Source: Gammaproteobacteria bacterium (GTDB lineage: Bacteria > Pseudomonadota > Gammaproteobacteria > SZUA-229). Taken from it: a stretch of 8,430 nucleotides of DNA. Below the pieces are notes generated by a model that saw nothing but the letters and a program-made list of their open reading frames with translations, made no database searches and was not told the DNA's origin. Made by a program: the position numbers and the translations under genes. How positions within the stretch are numbered: position 1 is the first letter of the stretch; each line of letters starts with the position of its first letter. Shown here in pieces: positions 1 through 6,548 of this stretch. The stretch spans positions 1 to 8,430 of the forward strand of contig JACPVK010000083.1 in NCBI GenBank assembly GCA_016191795.1. Reading direction: 5' to 3'.

Positions 1-446
1 CCGGCGCTATCGGTGGTAAAAAACGGGTTGCCGGTACCGGCACCAAAAATAACCACACGGCCTTTTTCCAGATGGCGTATCGCGCGACGGCGCACATAAT
101 CTTCGCAAACCTGGTGAATACTCAAAGCCGACATAACACGACAGGTAGCACCGGTGTGTTCAATGGCATCCTGCATGGCCAGACAGTTCATCACCGTCGC
201 CAGCATGCCCATATGGTCACCGGTGACACGATCCATGCCGGCATCAGCCAGTCCCTTACCCCGAAAAATATTACCACCACCAACAACTATGGCGAGCTGC
301 ACACCACTGTCCAGAATCTGTTTAATTTCACCCGCAATACGGGTCAGTACCTTGGGGTCAATGCCGTAGGACTGATCACCCATTAAGGCTTCACCACTGA
401 GCTTGAGCAAGACGCGTTTGTATATGGGATGCGATTTTTTTGGCAT
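1..446 (-). CDS. pyrH: UMP kinase (uridylate kinase), N-terminal 148 residues, cut by window edge
   Basis: Cytoplasmic enzyme that phosphorylates UMP to UDP with ATP in pyrimidine nucleotide synthesis; a hexamer of the amino acid kinase fold in bacteria. The reverse strand reads MPKKSHPIYKRVLLKLSGEA, then the glycine-rich VVGGGNIFRG near residues 54-63, GDHMGMLATVMN near 76-87 with the UMP-contacting Asp, and GTGNPFFTTDSA at 137-148, a family-typical nucleotide-binding segment. The frame is still open at base 1; the E. coli enzyme has about 241 residues, so roughly 90 are missing. The ATG at 446 gives an N-terminus of the same length as E. coli PyrH. The ribosome binding site is poor: upstream is CGGAACCTCCGCAC, where the only GGA can pair with a nearby TCCG. 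It is the third gene of the rpsB-tsf-pyrH order but is separated from tsf by 158 bases and a terminator-like hairpin. Identity is certain by sequence; the start is likely. Confidence 0.97.
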   Translation of the reverse strand, partial: MPKKSHPIYKRVLLKLSGEALMGDQSYGIDPKVLTRIAGEIKQILDSGVQLAIVVGGGNIFRGKGLADAGMDRVTGDHMGMLATVMNCLAMQDAIEHTGATCRVMSALSIHQVCEDYVRRRAIRHLEKGRVVIFGAGTGNPFFTTDSA

Positions 447-550
447 GTGCGGAGGTTCCGTTATATACCTTGTTATGTTACTTGAATTTTGACAGCAAAT
501 CAGTCGTTAATCTGTTTGCACCGCATGTCACTGGCATTATCACACAGCTG

Positions 551-586
551 ATACAAAAAACCGGGATTAACCCCGGTTCTTTGTAT
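551..586 (-). terminator. Terminator-like hairpin between tsf and pyrH
   Basis: Read on the minus strand, a 15-base arm ATACAAAGAACCGGG and its partner CCCGGTTTTTTGTAT are separated by the 6-base loop GTTAAT. In that RNA every position pairs, with one G-U wobble; in plus-strand RNA the same position is an A-C mismatch, so the structure suits minus-strand transcripts. The descending arm contains six U residues directly after the GC-rich half, as in an intrinsic terminator, although the U-run lies inside the extended stem. It begins 15 bases after the tsf stop codons. I infer partial termination between tsf and pyrH, with an alternative role in 3'-end protection of the rpsB-tsf mRNA. The rest of the 447-601 gap is AT-rich with a TATATA at 462-467, but I found no convincing -35 partner for a pyrH promoter. 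Confidence 0.75.
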
Positions 587-604
587 GAAGCTGTTGACGC
601 CTTA

Positions 605-1483
605 TTATGCCTGACCAGCCATTTGAGCGACTTCGTCAGCAAAGTTTTCCTTTTTCTTTTCGATGCCTTCACCGACTGCGATACGGTGGAAGCTTTTTAC
701 CGTGGCGCCGGCTTTTTTCAGCAACTGGGCCACCGTCTGGTCCGGATCCTTAACAAAAGGCTGTCCCAACAAGGTGACTTCAGCCAGATATTTACGGATA
801 CGACCTTCCACCATTTTTTCAATGATGTTGTCGGGCTTGCCGCTTTCTCTGGCCTGGGCAATAAAGATTTCCTTTTCTTTTTCCAGCAAATCAGCCGGTA
901 CATCTTTTTCGTCAACGCAAACTGGACGGCTGGCAGCGATATGCATGGCAATATCTTTCAGCAATTCATCATTACCATTGGCCATTTCGACCAATACGCA
1001 AATACGTGTGCCATGTAAATAGAAACCAAAACTGGCATCCGTTGAAACGCGTACAAAACGACGCACCTGAATGTTTTCGCCGATTTTGGCCACCATCGCC
1101 AGACGCGTGTCTTCGACAGTCGCACCGCTTGCCAGTTTCATCGTTTTGAGCGCATCAACATCAGCGGGGGATTTGCCGAGAATCAGGCTGGCAACATTGG
1201 CTGTGAAAGCCTTGAAGTCATCGCCACCGGCAACGAAATCGGTTTCACAGTTAACTTCAACCACTGCTGCCTGCTTTTTATCCGCAGACAATTCCACTGC
1301 AACCAGACCTTCGGCAGCAATACGGCCGGATTTCTTGTCAGCCTTGGCCAAACCTGACTTACGCATTTCATCCACGGCTTTTTCAATATCGCCGCCTGCT
1401 TCTGTCAGTGCCTTTTTACATTCCATCATGCCCGAGCCAGTACGCTCGCGCAGTTCTTTTACCATCGACGCAGTAATCTGCAT
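605..1483 (-). CDS. tsf: Translation elongation factor Ts
   Basis: EF-Ts is the cytoplasmic nucleotide exchange factor that releases GDP from EF-Tu during translation elongation. The 292-residue product begins MQITASMVKELRERTGSGMM. Residues 11-26 form the classical N-terminal signature (LRERTGSGMMECKKAL) of the UBA-like domain that contacts EF-Tu, and TDFV at 81-84, inside VNCETDFVAGGDDF, is the conserved motif whose Asp and Phe insert near the EF-Tu nucleotide site. The remainder is the core and C-terminal region, ending EVAQMAGQA before a double TAA TAA stop (602-607). E. coli EF-Ts has about 283 residues, so the length is normal. The ATG is chosen because a strong GGGAGG lies 7 bases upstream. 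It follows rpsB after 20 bases and should be cotranscribed with it. Nothing looks damaged. Confidence 0.98.
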   Translation of the reverse strand: MQITASMVKELRERTGSGMMECKKALTEAGGDIEKAVDEMRKSGLAKADKKSGRIAAEGLVAVELSADKKQAAVVEVNCETDFVAGGDDFKAFTANVASLILGKSPADVDALKTMKLASGATVEDTRLAMVAKIGENIQVRRFVRVSTDASFGFYLHGTRICVLVEMANGNDELLKDIAMHIAASRPVCVDEKDVPADLLEKEKEIFIAQARESGKPDNIIEKMVEGRIRKYLAEVTLLGQPFVKDPDQTVAQLLKKAGATVKSFHRIAVGEGIEKKKENFADEVAQMAGQA

Positions 1484-1488
1484 GCTGT

Positions 1489-1496
1489 GACCTCCC
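1489..1496 (-). promoter_or_regulatory. Ribosome binding site of tsf
   Basis: The minus strand reads GGGAGGTC, with the GGAGG core 7 bases before the tsf ATG. It lies in the 20-base rpsB-tsf spacer, fixes the tsf start and shows that tsf is translated from its own initiation site and not by stop-start overlap. Confidence 0.85.
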
Positions 1497-1503
1497 AGAT
1501 CGG

Positions 1504-2367
1504 TTACTCTTCGCCAGTATCGGCGTCTGCATCAACTTCTGCAGATTTTTTACGGGGTGCAGCTTTCTTTTTTACAGCTGCCTTTTTCTTGGGCGCTGCT
1601 GCAGCGGCGGCTGCTTTTTTCTTTGGCGCAGCTTCTGCATTCTCACCCACTTCTACGTATTCATCTTTGGGTGCCGCATGAATGGCTACAGCCTTGCCTT
1701 CGATTACTGCATCAGCCATACCTTCAACAAACAGCTTGACTGAACGAATCGCGTCATCGTTGCCAGGAATAACATAATCGACATCATCCGGTGAGTTATT
1801 GGTATCAACGATACCAATCACCGGTATACCCAGCAGCTTGGCTTCGTGAACTGCAATTTTTTCGTTGCCGACGTCGATAACAAATATGGCATCAGGCAGG
1901 GCGTTCATGTCTTTGATACCACCGAGAGTTTTTTCCAGCTTTTCCTGCTCACGTACCAGCATCAAGGCTTCTTTTTTGGTGATACGTTCAAAGCTGCCGT
2001 CCGTTTTCATCTGTTCCAGATCTTTAAGACGACGGATTGACGCTTTAACGGTGTTGAAATTGGTGAGCATACCGCCGAGCCAGCGGTGATTAACATAAGG
2101 CATACCGGCGCGCATCGCTTCTTCCATAATCGGAGTACGAGCAGCGCGTTTGGTGCCGACAAACAGAACTTTACCGTTATGCGCGGCAATTTTGCTGACG
2201 GCATTAACGGCATCATTGAACAAGGGAAGCGTTTTTTCGAGATTAATAATGTGAATCTTGTTACGCTCGCCAAAGATGTAGCTAGACATCTTGGGATTCC
2301 AGAAACGAGCCTGATGACCGAAATGGACACCGGCCTCCAGCATTTGACGCATAGTCACTTTTGCCAT
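1504..2367 (-). CDS. rpsB: 30S ribosomal protein S2 with Ala/Lys-rich C-terminal tail
   Basis: S2 is a small-subunit ribosomal protein that binds late in 30S assembly near the head-body junction. The 287-residue product begins MAKVTMRQMLEAGVHFGHQA, contains RFWNPKMSSYIFGERNKIHI (21-40), the YVNHRWLGGMLTN segment (91-103) and the typical PDAIFVIDVGNEKIAVHEA and LGIPVIGIVDTNNSPD blocks (158-194). The start is the ATG at 2367, preceded at 6 bases by AGGAGA. The frame stays open upstream with another ATG at 2604, but those extra residues are not S2-like. E. coli S2 has 241 residues; here the homologous body ends near residue 240, followed by about 47 extra residues rich in Ala and Lys, then an acidic end (DADADTGEE). 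First gene of the operon with tsf. In E. coli, S2 represses its own mRNA through the leader; the structured leader here is compatible with that. Confidence 0.98.
   Translation of the reverse strand: MAKVTMRQMLEAGVHFGHQARFWNPKMSSYIFGERNKIHIINLEKTLPLFNDAVNAVSKIAAHNGKVLFVGTKRAARTPIMEEAMRAGMPYVNHRWLGGMLTNFNTVKASIRRLKDLEQMKTDGSFERITKKEALMLVREQEKLEKTLGGIKDMNALPDAIFVIDVGNEKIAVHEAKLLGIPVIGIVDTNNSPDDVDYVIPGNDDAIRSVKLFVEGMADAVIEGKAVAIHAAPKDEYVEVGENAEAAPKKKAAAAAAAPKKKAAVKKKAAPRKKSAEVDADADTGEE
1543..1629 (-). repeat. Degenerate coding repeat, Ala/Pro/Lys units in the S2 tail
   Basis: S2 residues 247-275 consist of APKKKAA, a run of seven alanines (252-258), a second APKKKAA (258-264), then VKKKAAPRKKS. 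The repeats are visible in DNA as alternating GCX-rich and AAA/AAG-rich blocks with different synonymous codons, so the composition appears kept at protein level and not to be a recent tandem duplication. A flexible, strongly basic RNA-binding tail is my inference; similar Lys/Ala tails occur on other bacterial nucleic acid-binding proteins. Confidence 0.8.
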
Positions 2368-2640
2368 TGGATATCTCCTGAATGGGTTAAGCCTCCACCA
2401 ATCCCACACAGCAACCCGATTTTTCAGTACGGGCACCCTGCTGTATGTGTCGATATGATGTGAGTAGTTAGTAAAGTAGTATTGTCCGGTAACCCATACA
2501 TCCCTTGGTATCGCCGACCTCAAAGCCGATACATTGCCCGACTTTGAATTACGCAGCGATTGGCTGCGCCGAGACCCTCCGGGCCCGGTTATTAGCAGAG
2601 TCATTCAATACCCTGTTAATAATATGTTTGCTTGAAAAGC
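2368..2640 (-). promoter_or_regulatory. Long structured leader of the rpsB-tsf mRNA
   Basis: About 270 bases lie between the predicted transcription start and the rpsB ATG without a gene on the minus strand. I see three hairpins. At 2405-2447 a 9-bp stem (CATACAGCA with TGCTGTGTG on the minus strand, one G-U pair) encloses an inner CCCG/CGGG stem. At 2508-2532, GTATCG and CGATAC enclose a 13-base loop. At 2552-2568, CGCAGC and GCTGCG enclose a 5-base loop. Between the first two lies an unstructured ACT-rich stretch. In E. coli the rpsB leader is the target of repression by S2; I infer a comparable element here but cannot align it to the E. coli sequence from memory. Confidence 0.5.
2374..2379 (-). 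promoter_or_regulatory. Ribosome binding site of rpsB
   Basis: The minus strand reads AGGAGA, 6 bases before the ATG at 2367. It decides the S2 start against the longer open frame that extends upstream. It lies 25 bases downstream of the leader hairpin at 2405-2447. Confidence 0.88.
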
Positions 2641-2659
2641 GGCGGCTTTATACCATATT
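2632..2659 (+). promoter_or_regulatory. Candidate promoter of map-glnD, overlapping the rpsB promoter
   Basis: On the plus strand, TTGAAA (2632-2637, 5 of 6 consensus positions) and CATATT (2654-2659, 4 of 6) are 16 bases apart. The predicted start near 2666 leaves a leader of about 75 bases before the map ATG. The elements interleave with the opposing rpsB promoter, so the two polymerases would compete. The support is base matching only. A second TATAAA at 2725-2730 is too near the ATG to serve an ordinary leadered mRNA. Confidence 0.35.
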
Positions 2660-2675
2660 GCTTAAACAGGCACAA
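2647..2675 (-). promoter_or_regulatory. Candidate sigma-70 promoter of rpsB-tsf with GC-rich discriminator
   Basis: On the minus strand, TTGTGC (2675-2670) and TATAAA (2652-2647) are separated by exactly 17 bases. The -10 matches consensus at 5 of 6 positions; the -35 matches only its TTG. The bases directly after the -10 read GCCGCCGC, the GC-rich discriminator typical of promoters repressed by ppGpp in the stringent response, as expected for ribosomal protein genes. The start site is predicted near 2640. Confidence 0.55.
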
Positions 2676-2741
2676 CCAGACGTGTCTACCTCTCCCTCAG
2701 CCATTTCGCGGCCAAGCCCCGGAATATAAAGAAAAAATCAC

Positions 2742-3509
2742 ATGCCTGTATCGATCAAGACGAACGAAGAAATTGCAAAAATGCGCATAGCCGGCCGCCT
2801 CGCAGCCGACGTGCTACACATGATAGCCCCCCATGTTAAACCGGGAATCACCACCAATGAGCTGGATCGCCTGTGTCACGATTACATCGTGAATGAGCAA
2901 CAGGCCATCCCGGCCCCACTCAATTATCACGGCTTTCCCAAGTCTATTTGTACCTCGGTTAACCACCAGGTGTGCCACGGCATACCCAGTGACAAGGTGC
3001 TCAAGAACGGCGATATGGTCAATATCGACATCACCGTCATAAAAGATGGCTTTCACGGCGACACCAGCAAAATGTTTTATGTGGGCGACGTCGGCGTCAA
3101 GGTTAAACGCGTGTGCGAAGTCGCCCACCAGTGTCTGATCAAGGGCATTGAACTGGTTAAGCCAGGTATACAACTGGGTGACATAGGCCACGCCATACAA
3201 ACCCATGCCGAAGCCAATGGTTGCTCGGTGGTTCGTGAATACTGTGGCCACGGCATAGGCCGCGTGTTCCACGAAGACCCGCAGGTGTTGCATTACGGCA
3301 GCCCCGGCACCGGGTTGACGCTGGAGCCAGGCATGATTTTCACCATCGAACCCATGATCAATATCGGTAAACGCGAGGTGAAACTGTTGCCCGATAAATG
3401 GACCGTGGTCACCAAGGATCACAGCCTGTCAGCGCAATGGGAGCACACCATCCTGGTCACCCCCACAGGACACGAGATACTGACTATACGCCCCGGTGAT
3501 GCACCATGA
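2742..3509 (+). CDS. map: Type I methionine aminopeptidase
   Basis: This cytoplasmic dimetal hydrolase removes the initiator methionine from nascent proteins when the second residue is small. The 255-residue product has all expected active-site residues: the metal ligands D96 (in NIDIT), D107 (in HGDTS), H170 (in CGHGIG), E203 (in TIEPM) and E234 (in WEHTI), plus H79 (in CHGIPS) and H177 (in FHEDP), which act in substrate binding. E. coli MAP has 264 residues with the same spacing. The ATG gives an N-terminus (MPVSIKTNEEIAKMRIAGRL) like other family members. The Shine-Dalgarno match is weak, since the preceding bases are AAAGAAAAAATCAC. Divergent from rpsB; its stop codon overlaps the glnD start in ATGA, indicating an operon with translational coupling. 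No damage seen. Confidence 0.98.
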   Translation: MPVSIKTNEEIAKMRIAGRLAADVLHMIAPHVKPGITTNELDRLCHDYIVNEQQAIPAPLNYHGFPKSICTSVNHQVCHGIPSDKVLKNGDMVNIDITVIKDGFHGDTSKMFYVGDVGVKVKRVCEVAHQCLIKGIELVKPGIQLGDIGHAIQTHAEANGCSVVREYCGHGIGRVFHEDPQVLHYGSPGTGLTLEPGMIFTIEPMINIGKREVKLLPDKWTVVTKDHSLSAQWEHTILVTPTGHEILTIRPGDAP

Positions 3510-6160
3510 CACTGCGTATCGGTGAGCGGATACTTTTTGATGAAACGCGCTTTGAGCACACGACTTCCGTCACCCCCGGCGACATGCTGCCCATCCTCAA
3601 ACAGGCACTGGCAGAAGGCAATGCCAGCCTGAGGGCCGCCTTTGATGACGGTGCCGACACCGTTGAACTGGTCTGCGCACGAGCGCAATTTATCGATGCG
3701 CTGCTGCGTTATGCCTTTAGCCGGGTTTTCATCGACAACAAACAACCTGTGGTTCTGCTCGCCGTGGGTGGATACGGCCGTGGCGAATTGCACCCTGGCT
3801 CCGATATCGATCTGATGCTGTTACTGGCTGATGAGCCGGATGAAAACAGCCGAGCTTGTCTCGAACAATTCCTGATGTTGCTATGGGACAGCAAGCTGGA
3901 AATCGGCCACAGCGTTCGCAGCCTGCACGATTGCGTGGAAGAAGCACGCAAGGACATCACCATTGCCACCAATATCATGGAAGCGCGTTATCTTGCCGGT
4001 GATGAGCAACTCATGCATGCCATGCTGGCCGAAACCGGCCCGGATAAAATCTGGAATGCCAGGGCCTTTTTTCAGGCCAAGCTCGATGAACAGGTGCAAC
4101 GTTATGCCAAATTTCACGACACGGCCTATAACCTCGAACCCAACATCAAGGAAAACCCCGGGGGCCTGCGCGATATTCAAATTATTGGCTGGGTTGCCAA
4201 ACGGCATTTTGGCGCCAAAACCCTGGAAGAATTAATTGACCACGGCTTTCTCACCCGCAATGAATACGAAACCCTGCATGCCGGACAAACCCTGCTATGG
4301 CGCATACGTTTGCATTTACACTATATAACCAATCGCCGTGAAGATCGGTTACTGTTCGACTATCAAAAACAAATTGCACTGAAGTTTGGTTACGCCGATG
4401 GCGATAACAATCTGGCTATCGAACAGTTCATGCAACGCTATTACCGCACCGTCATGCAACTGGAGCGCCTTAACGAATTATTATTGCAATTGTTTCGTGA
4501 AGAAATTTTGCATGGCGATGTACCGGAAAAAATTGAGGTGCTTAATACCCGTTTTCAGGTTACCAATAATTATATTGAAGCACGCTATCCAACCGTCTTC
4601 TCAGAACATCCCACCTCTTTACTCGAAATTTTTCTTTTACTGGAGCTGAACCCCGGAATCCATGGCGTGCGCGCCGAGACCATACGAATGATACGCGAAC
4701 ATCGCCACCTGATCGACGACAAATTTCGCCAAAGCGAAACTGCACGCCAGATGTTTATTGAAATCATGCATCAACCGCGCGGCATTACCCACGAACTGCG
4801 ACGCATGAATCGCTATGGCATACTGGCAGCTTACATCCCGGCGTTCGAAAAAATTGTCGGGCGTATGCAATATGATTTGTTTCACGCCTACACCGTCGAT
4901 CAACATACCTTGTTTGTTGTACGAAACATGCGACGCCTGTCCGTATCGGCATTTGGCCACGAATATCCTTTGGCCAGCGGCATTTATCATCATATTCAAA
5001 AACCTGTGCTGCTGTTTCTCGCGGGGCTTTTTCATGACATAGCCAAAGGTCGTAGCGGCGATCATGCCGTGCTGGGCGCGGAAGATGCGGAGGCATTCTG
5101 TCGCGCTCACTTCCTTAACGAAGACGACAGCAAACTGGTAGCCTGGCTGGTACGCTATCACCTGTTAATGTCCATGGTTGCACAACGTAAAGACCTCAGT
5201 GACCCGGAAGTTATTTCAACATTCGCCCGCCAGGTGGGTGACCAGTCGCGCCTGGATTATTTATACCTGTTAACGCTCTGTGATATTCGCGCCACCAATC
5301 CAAAAACCTGGAATTCATGGAAAGATAATTTATTGAGCGAGCTATACCACAAAACTGCCATCACGCTACGCATGGGCTTAATGAATCTGGTCAGCCGGGA
5401 TATAGCAGTCAAGGAAGTACAAACCTCGGCATTGCGATTACTGGTTAAAGATGGCAATTCTCCCGAAGACATTCATGCTTTATGGAGTCACTTTAATGCC
5501 GATTACTTCCTGCATCACTCGCCTTATGAAATTCGCTGGCACAGTGAATTAATACTGGACGCACCGGAAAGCAGACTACCCCTGGTAGCCGCCCGCCCAA
5601 CCGAAAAAGGCCGTGCCGAAATTTTTATTTATGCCCGTGAGCACGATGATATGTTCAGTGGTATAGCTACCACATTAAATCAGCTGGCATTAAATATTGT
5701 TGATGCTCAAATCATGGCAACAGACAATGGTTATACACTGGACAGCTTTAAGGTACTGGAAGAAGATGGCAGCACGCCCGAGACTGATTTTCGTATTAAC
5801 GAAATAATTACATACCTGATAAAGCACCTCAAAACCAATAGCATTGGTAGTCAGCCGGAAAGAAATATACCTCGTTCACATCGCTATTTTTCAACCGAAA
5901 CAATCGTCCGATTTGAACAACGCCCAGGCAAGGACATTACCGTCATGAATATCATCGCTGCCGACAGGCCAGGATTACTGGCACGTATCGGCCGTGCTTT
6001 TCTTGAAAATAAGATTCGTATACATAAAGCCAAGATTGCCACGGTTGGCGAACAGGTTGACGATACGTTTCATATTACCGATATCAATAACCAGCCATTG
6101 CTGGATGAAGAAGCCTGTCAGCGCTTGCGCGCCTCACTGATTGCGCATCTGGAGAAATAA
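3506..6160 (+). CDS. glnD: Bifunctional PII uridylyltransferase / uridylyl-removing enzyme
   Basis: GlnD senses glutamine and controls nitrogen assimilation by adding UMP to PII proteins (GlnB/GlnK) when glutamine is low and removing it when glutamine is high. The 884 residues (E. coli 890) carry four domains. The nucleotidyltransferase domain has VGGYGRGELHPGSDIDLMLL at 87-106, with catalytic D100 and D102. A helical linker follows, with NIKENPGGLRDIQ at 213-225. The HD domain has H467, the pair H510-D511 in LFHDIAKGRSGDH, and H520; it carries the uridylyl-removing activity. Two C-terminal ACT domains follow, about 704-780 and 811-884; the second begins ITVMNIIAADRPGLLARIG, and this pair binds glutamine. 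The ATG lies inside ATGA with the map stop, and GGTGA precedes it by 7 bases. All key residues are intact. PII genes are not in the window. Confidence 0.98.
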   Translation: MTLRIGERILFDETRFEHTTSVTPGDMLPILKQALAEGNASLRAAFDDGADTVELVCARAQFIDALLRYAFSRVFIDNKQPVVLLAVGGYGRGELHPGSDIDLMLLLADEPDENSRACLEQFLMLLWDSKLEIGHSVRSLHDCVEEARKDITIATNIMEARYLAGDEQLMHAMLAETGPDKIWNARAFFQAKLDEQVQRYAKFHDTAYNLEPNIKENPGGLRDIQIIGWVAKRHFGAKTLEELIDHGFLTRNEYETLHAGQTLLWRIRLHLHYITNRREDRLLFDYQKQIALKFGYADGDNNLAIEQFMQRYYRTVMQLERLNELLLQLFREEILHGDVPEKIEVLNTRFQVTNNYIEARYPTVFSEHPTSLLEIFLLLELNPGIHGVRAETIRMIREHRHLIDDKFRQSETARQMFIEIMHQPRGITHELRRMNRYGILAAYIPAFEKIVGRMQYDLFHAYTVDQHTLFVVRNMRRLSVSAFGHEYPLASGIYHHIQKPVLLFLAGLFHDIAKGRSGDHAVLGAEDAEAFCRAHFLNEDDSKLVAWLVRYHLLMSMVAQRKDLSDPEVISTFARQVGDQSRLDYLYLLTLCDIRATNPKTWNSWKDNLLSELYHKTAITLRMGLMNLVSRDIAVKEVQTSALRLLVKDGNSPEDIHALWSHFNADYFLHHSPYEIRWHSELILDAPESRLPLVAARPTEKGRAEIFIYAREHDDMFSGIATTLNQLALNIVDAQIMATDNGYTLDSFKVLEEDGSTPETDFRINEIITYLIKHLKTNSIGSQPERNIPRSHRYFSTETIVRFEQRPGKDITVMNIIAADRPGLLARIGRAFLENKIRIHKAKIATVGEQVDDTFHITDINNQPLLDEEACQRLRASLIAHLEK

Positions 6161-6168
6161 AATAGCTT

Positions 6169-6522
6169 TTGGCCAATACGTTAACCCAAATAGACGATAA
6201 GTATTTATCTATCAACATTACTACACGACTTGAAGCAAACGTGAAACCTGACACTACCACCGCCATGCGACAGTTAATCGGCGAAATCCGGCTAGCTATA
6301 CCTTTTGACATGCCGGAAGCATCCATGTGTTCGGACAACTGTAATATCTGCACGATGAAATTACTCGAATACCTCGATATGGAAGTGATGGACTGGGAGC
6401 GCAGGCTTGATGCCGGTGAAATTCCGAATTTTGGTGATATCAGTCGTTTACAAAAAACCGGTAAGAAAATTTACAGGGCATTGGAGAAGAATGGATTGGT
6501 GTGCGCTAAAGCCAGCGAGTAA
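6169..6522 (+). CDS. Small conserved-looking protein with CX3CX2C motif, function unknown
   Basis: I do not recognise a named family. The 117-residue frame begins 8 bases after the glnD stop, on the same strand, and is probably read from the glnD transcript. TTG at 6169 is the first possible start, since an in-frame TAG lies at 6163-6165. A GGAG in the last codons of glnD is 14 bases upstream, rather far. The next options are GTG at 6241 and ATG at 6265. The predicted protein is soluble, with no signal peptide or membrane segment. Residues 54-61 read CSDNCNIC, placing C54, C58 and C61 as CX3CX2C; a fourth Cys is at 112. The C-terminal half (KLLEYLDMEVMDWERRLDAG, then FGDISRLQKTGKKIYRALEKNGLV) looks helical and has the composition of a real protein. 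A metal or iron-sulfur site is inference. The spacing is that of radical SAM enzymes, but the protein is far too short to be one. Confidence 0.75.
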   Translation: MANTLTQIDDKYLSINITTRLEANVKPDTTTAMRQLIGEIRLAIPFDMPEASMCSDNCNICTMKLLEYLDMEVMDWERRLDAGEIPNFGDISRLQKTGKKIYRALEKNGLVCAKASE

Positions 6523-6548
6523 TTTGTTGTCAAAACAAATTCCGGTTT

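Noticed and set aside
440..1018. Plus-strand open frame (192 codons) opposite tsf and the tsf-pyrH gap
   Set aside because: It runs antisense through most of tsf and through the terminator hairpin, and its product is Phe-rich low-quality sequence from reversed Lys/Glu codons.
1543..1629. Programmed frameshift in the A-rich S2 tail (run of six A after CCAAAG)
   Set aside because: The A-run is not in the A AAA AAG register needed for -1 slippage in this frame, and no stimulatory structure was seen after it.
2368..2604. N-terminal extension of rpsB to an ATG at 2604
   Set aside because: The extra 79 residues do not resemble S2. A good Shine-Dalgarno site directly precedes the internal ATG, whose product begins with the normal S2 sequence, and the extension covers the leader hairpins.
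2814..3422. Long minus-strand open frame (202 codons) opposite map
   Set aside because: It lies wholly within map, whose active-site residues are all present. It is a mirror frame caused by codon composition, with no recognisable domain.
4637..5161. Minus-strand open frame (174 codons) opposite glnD
   Set aside because: It is antisense to the intact GlnD HD-domain region and shows no motif or plausible start context.
6352..6378. Radical SAM identity for the small protein, from its CX3CX2C spacing
   Set aside because: Radical SAM enzymes need a (partial) TIM barrel of roughly 200 residues or more. Here only about 55 residues follow the motif, and no glycine-rich GGE-like motif is seen.
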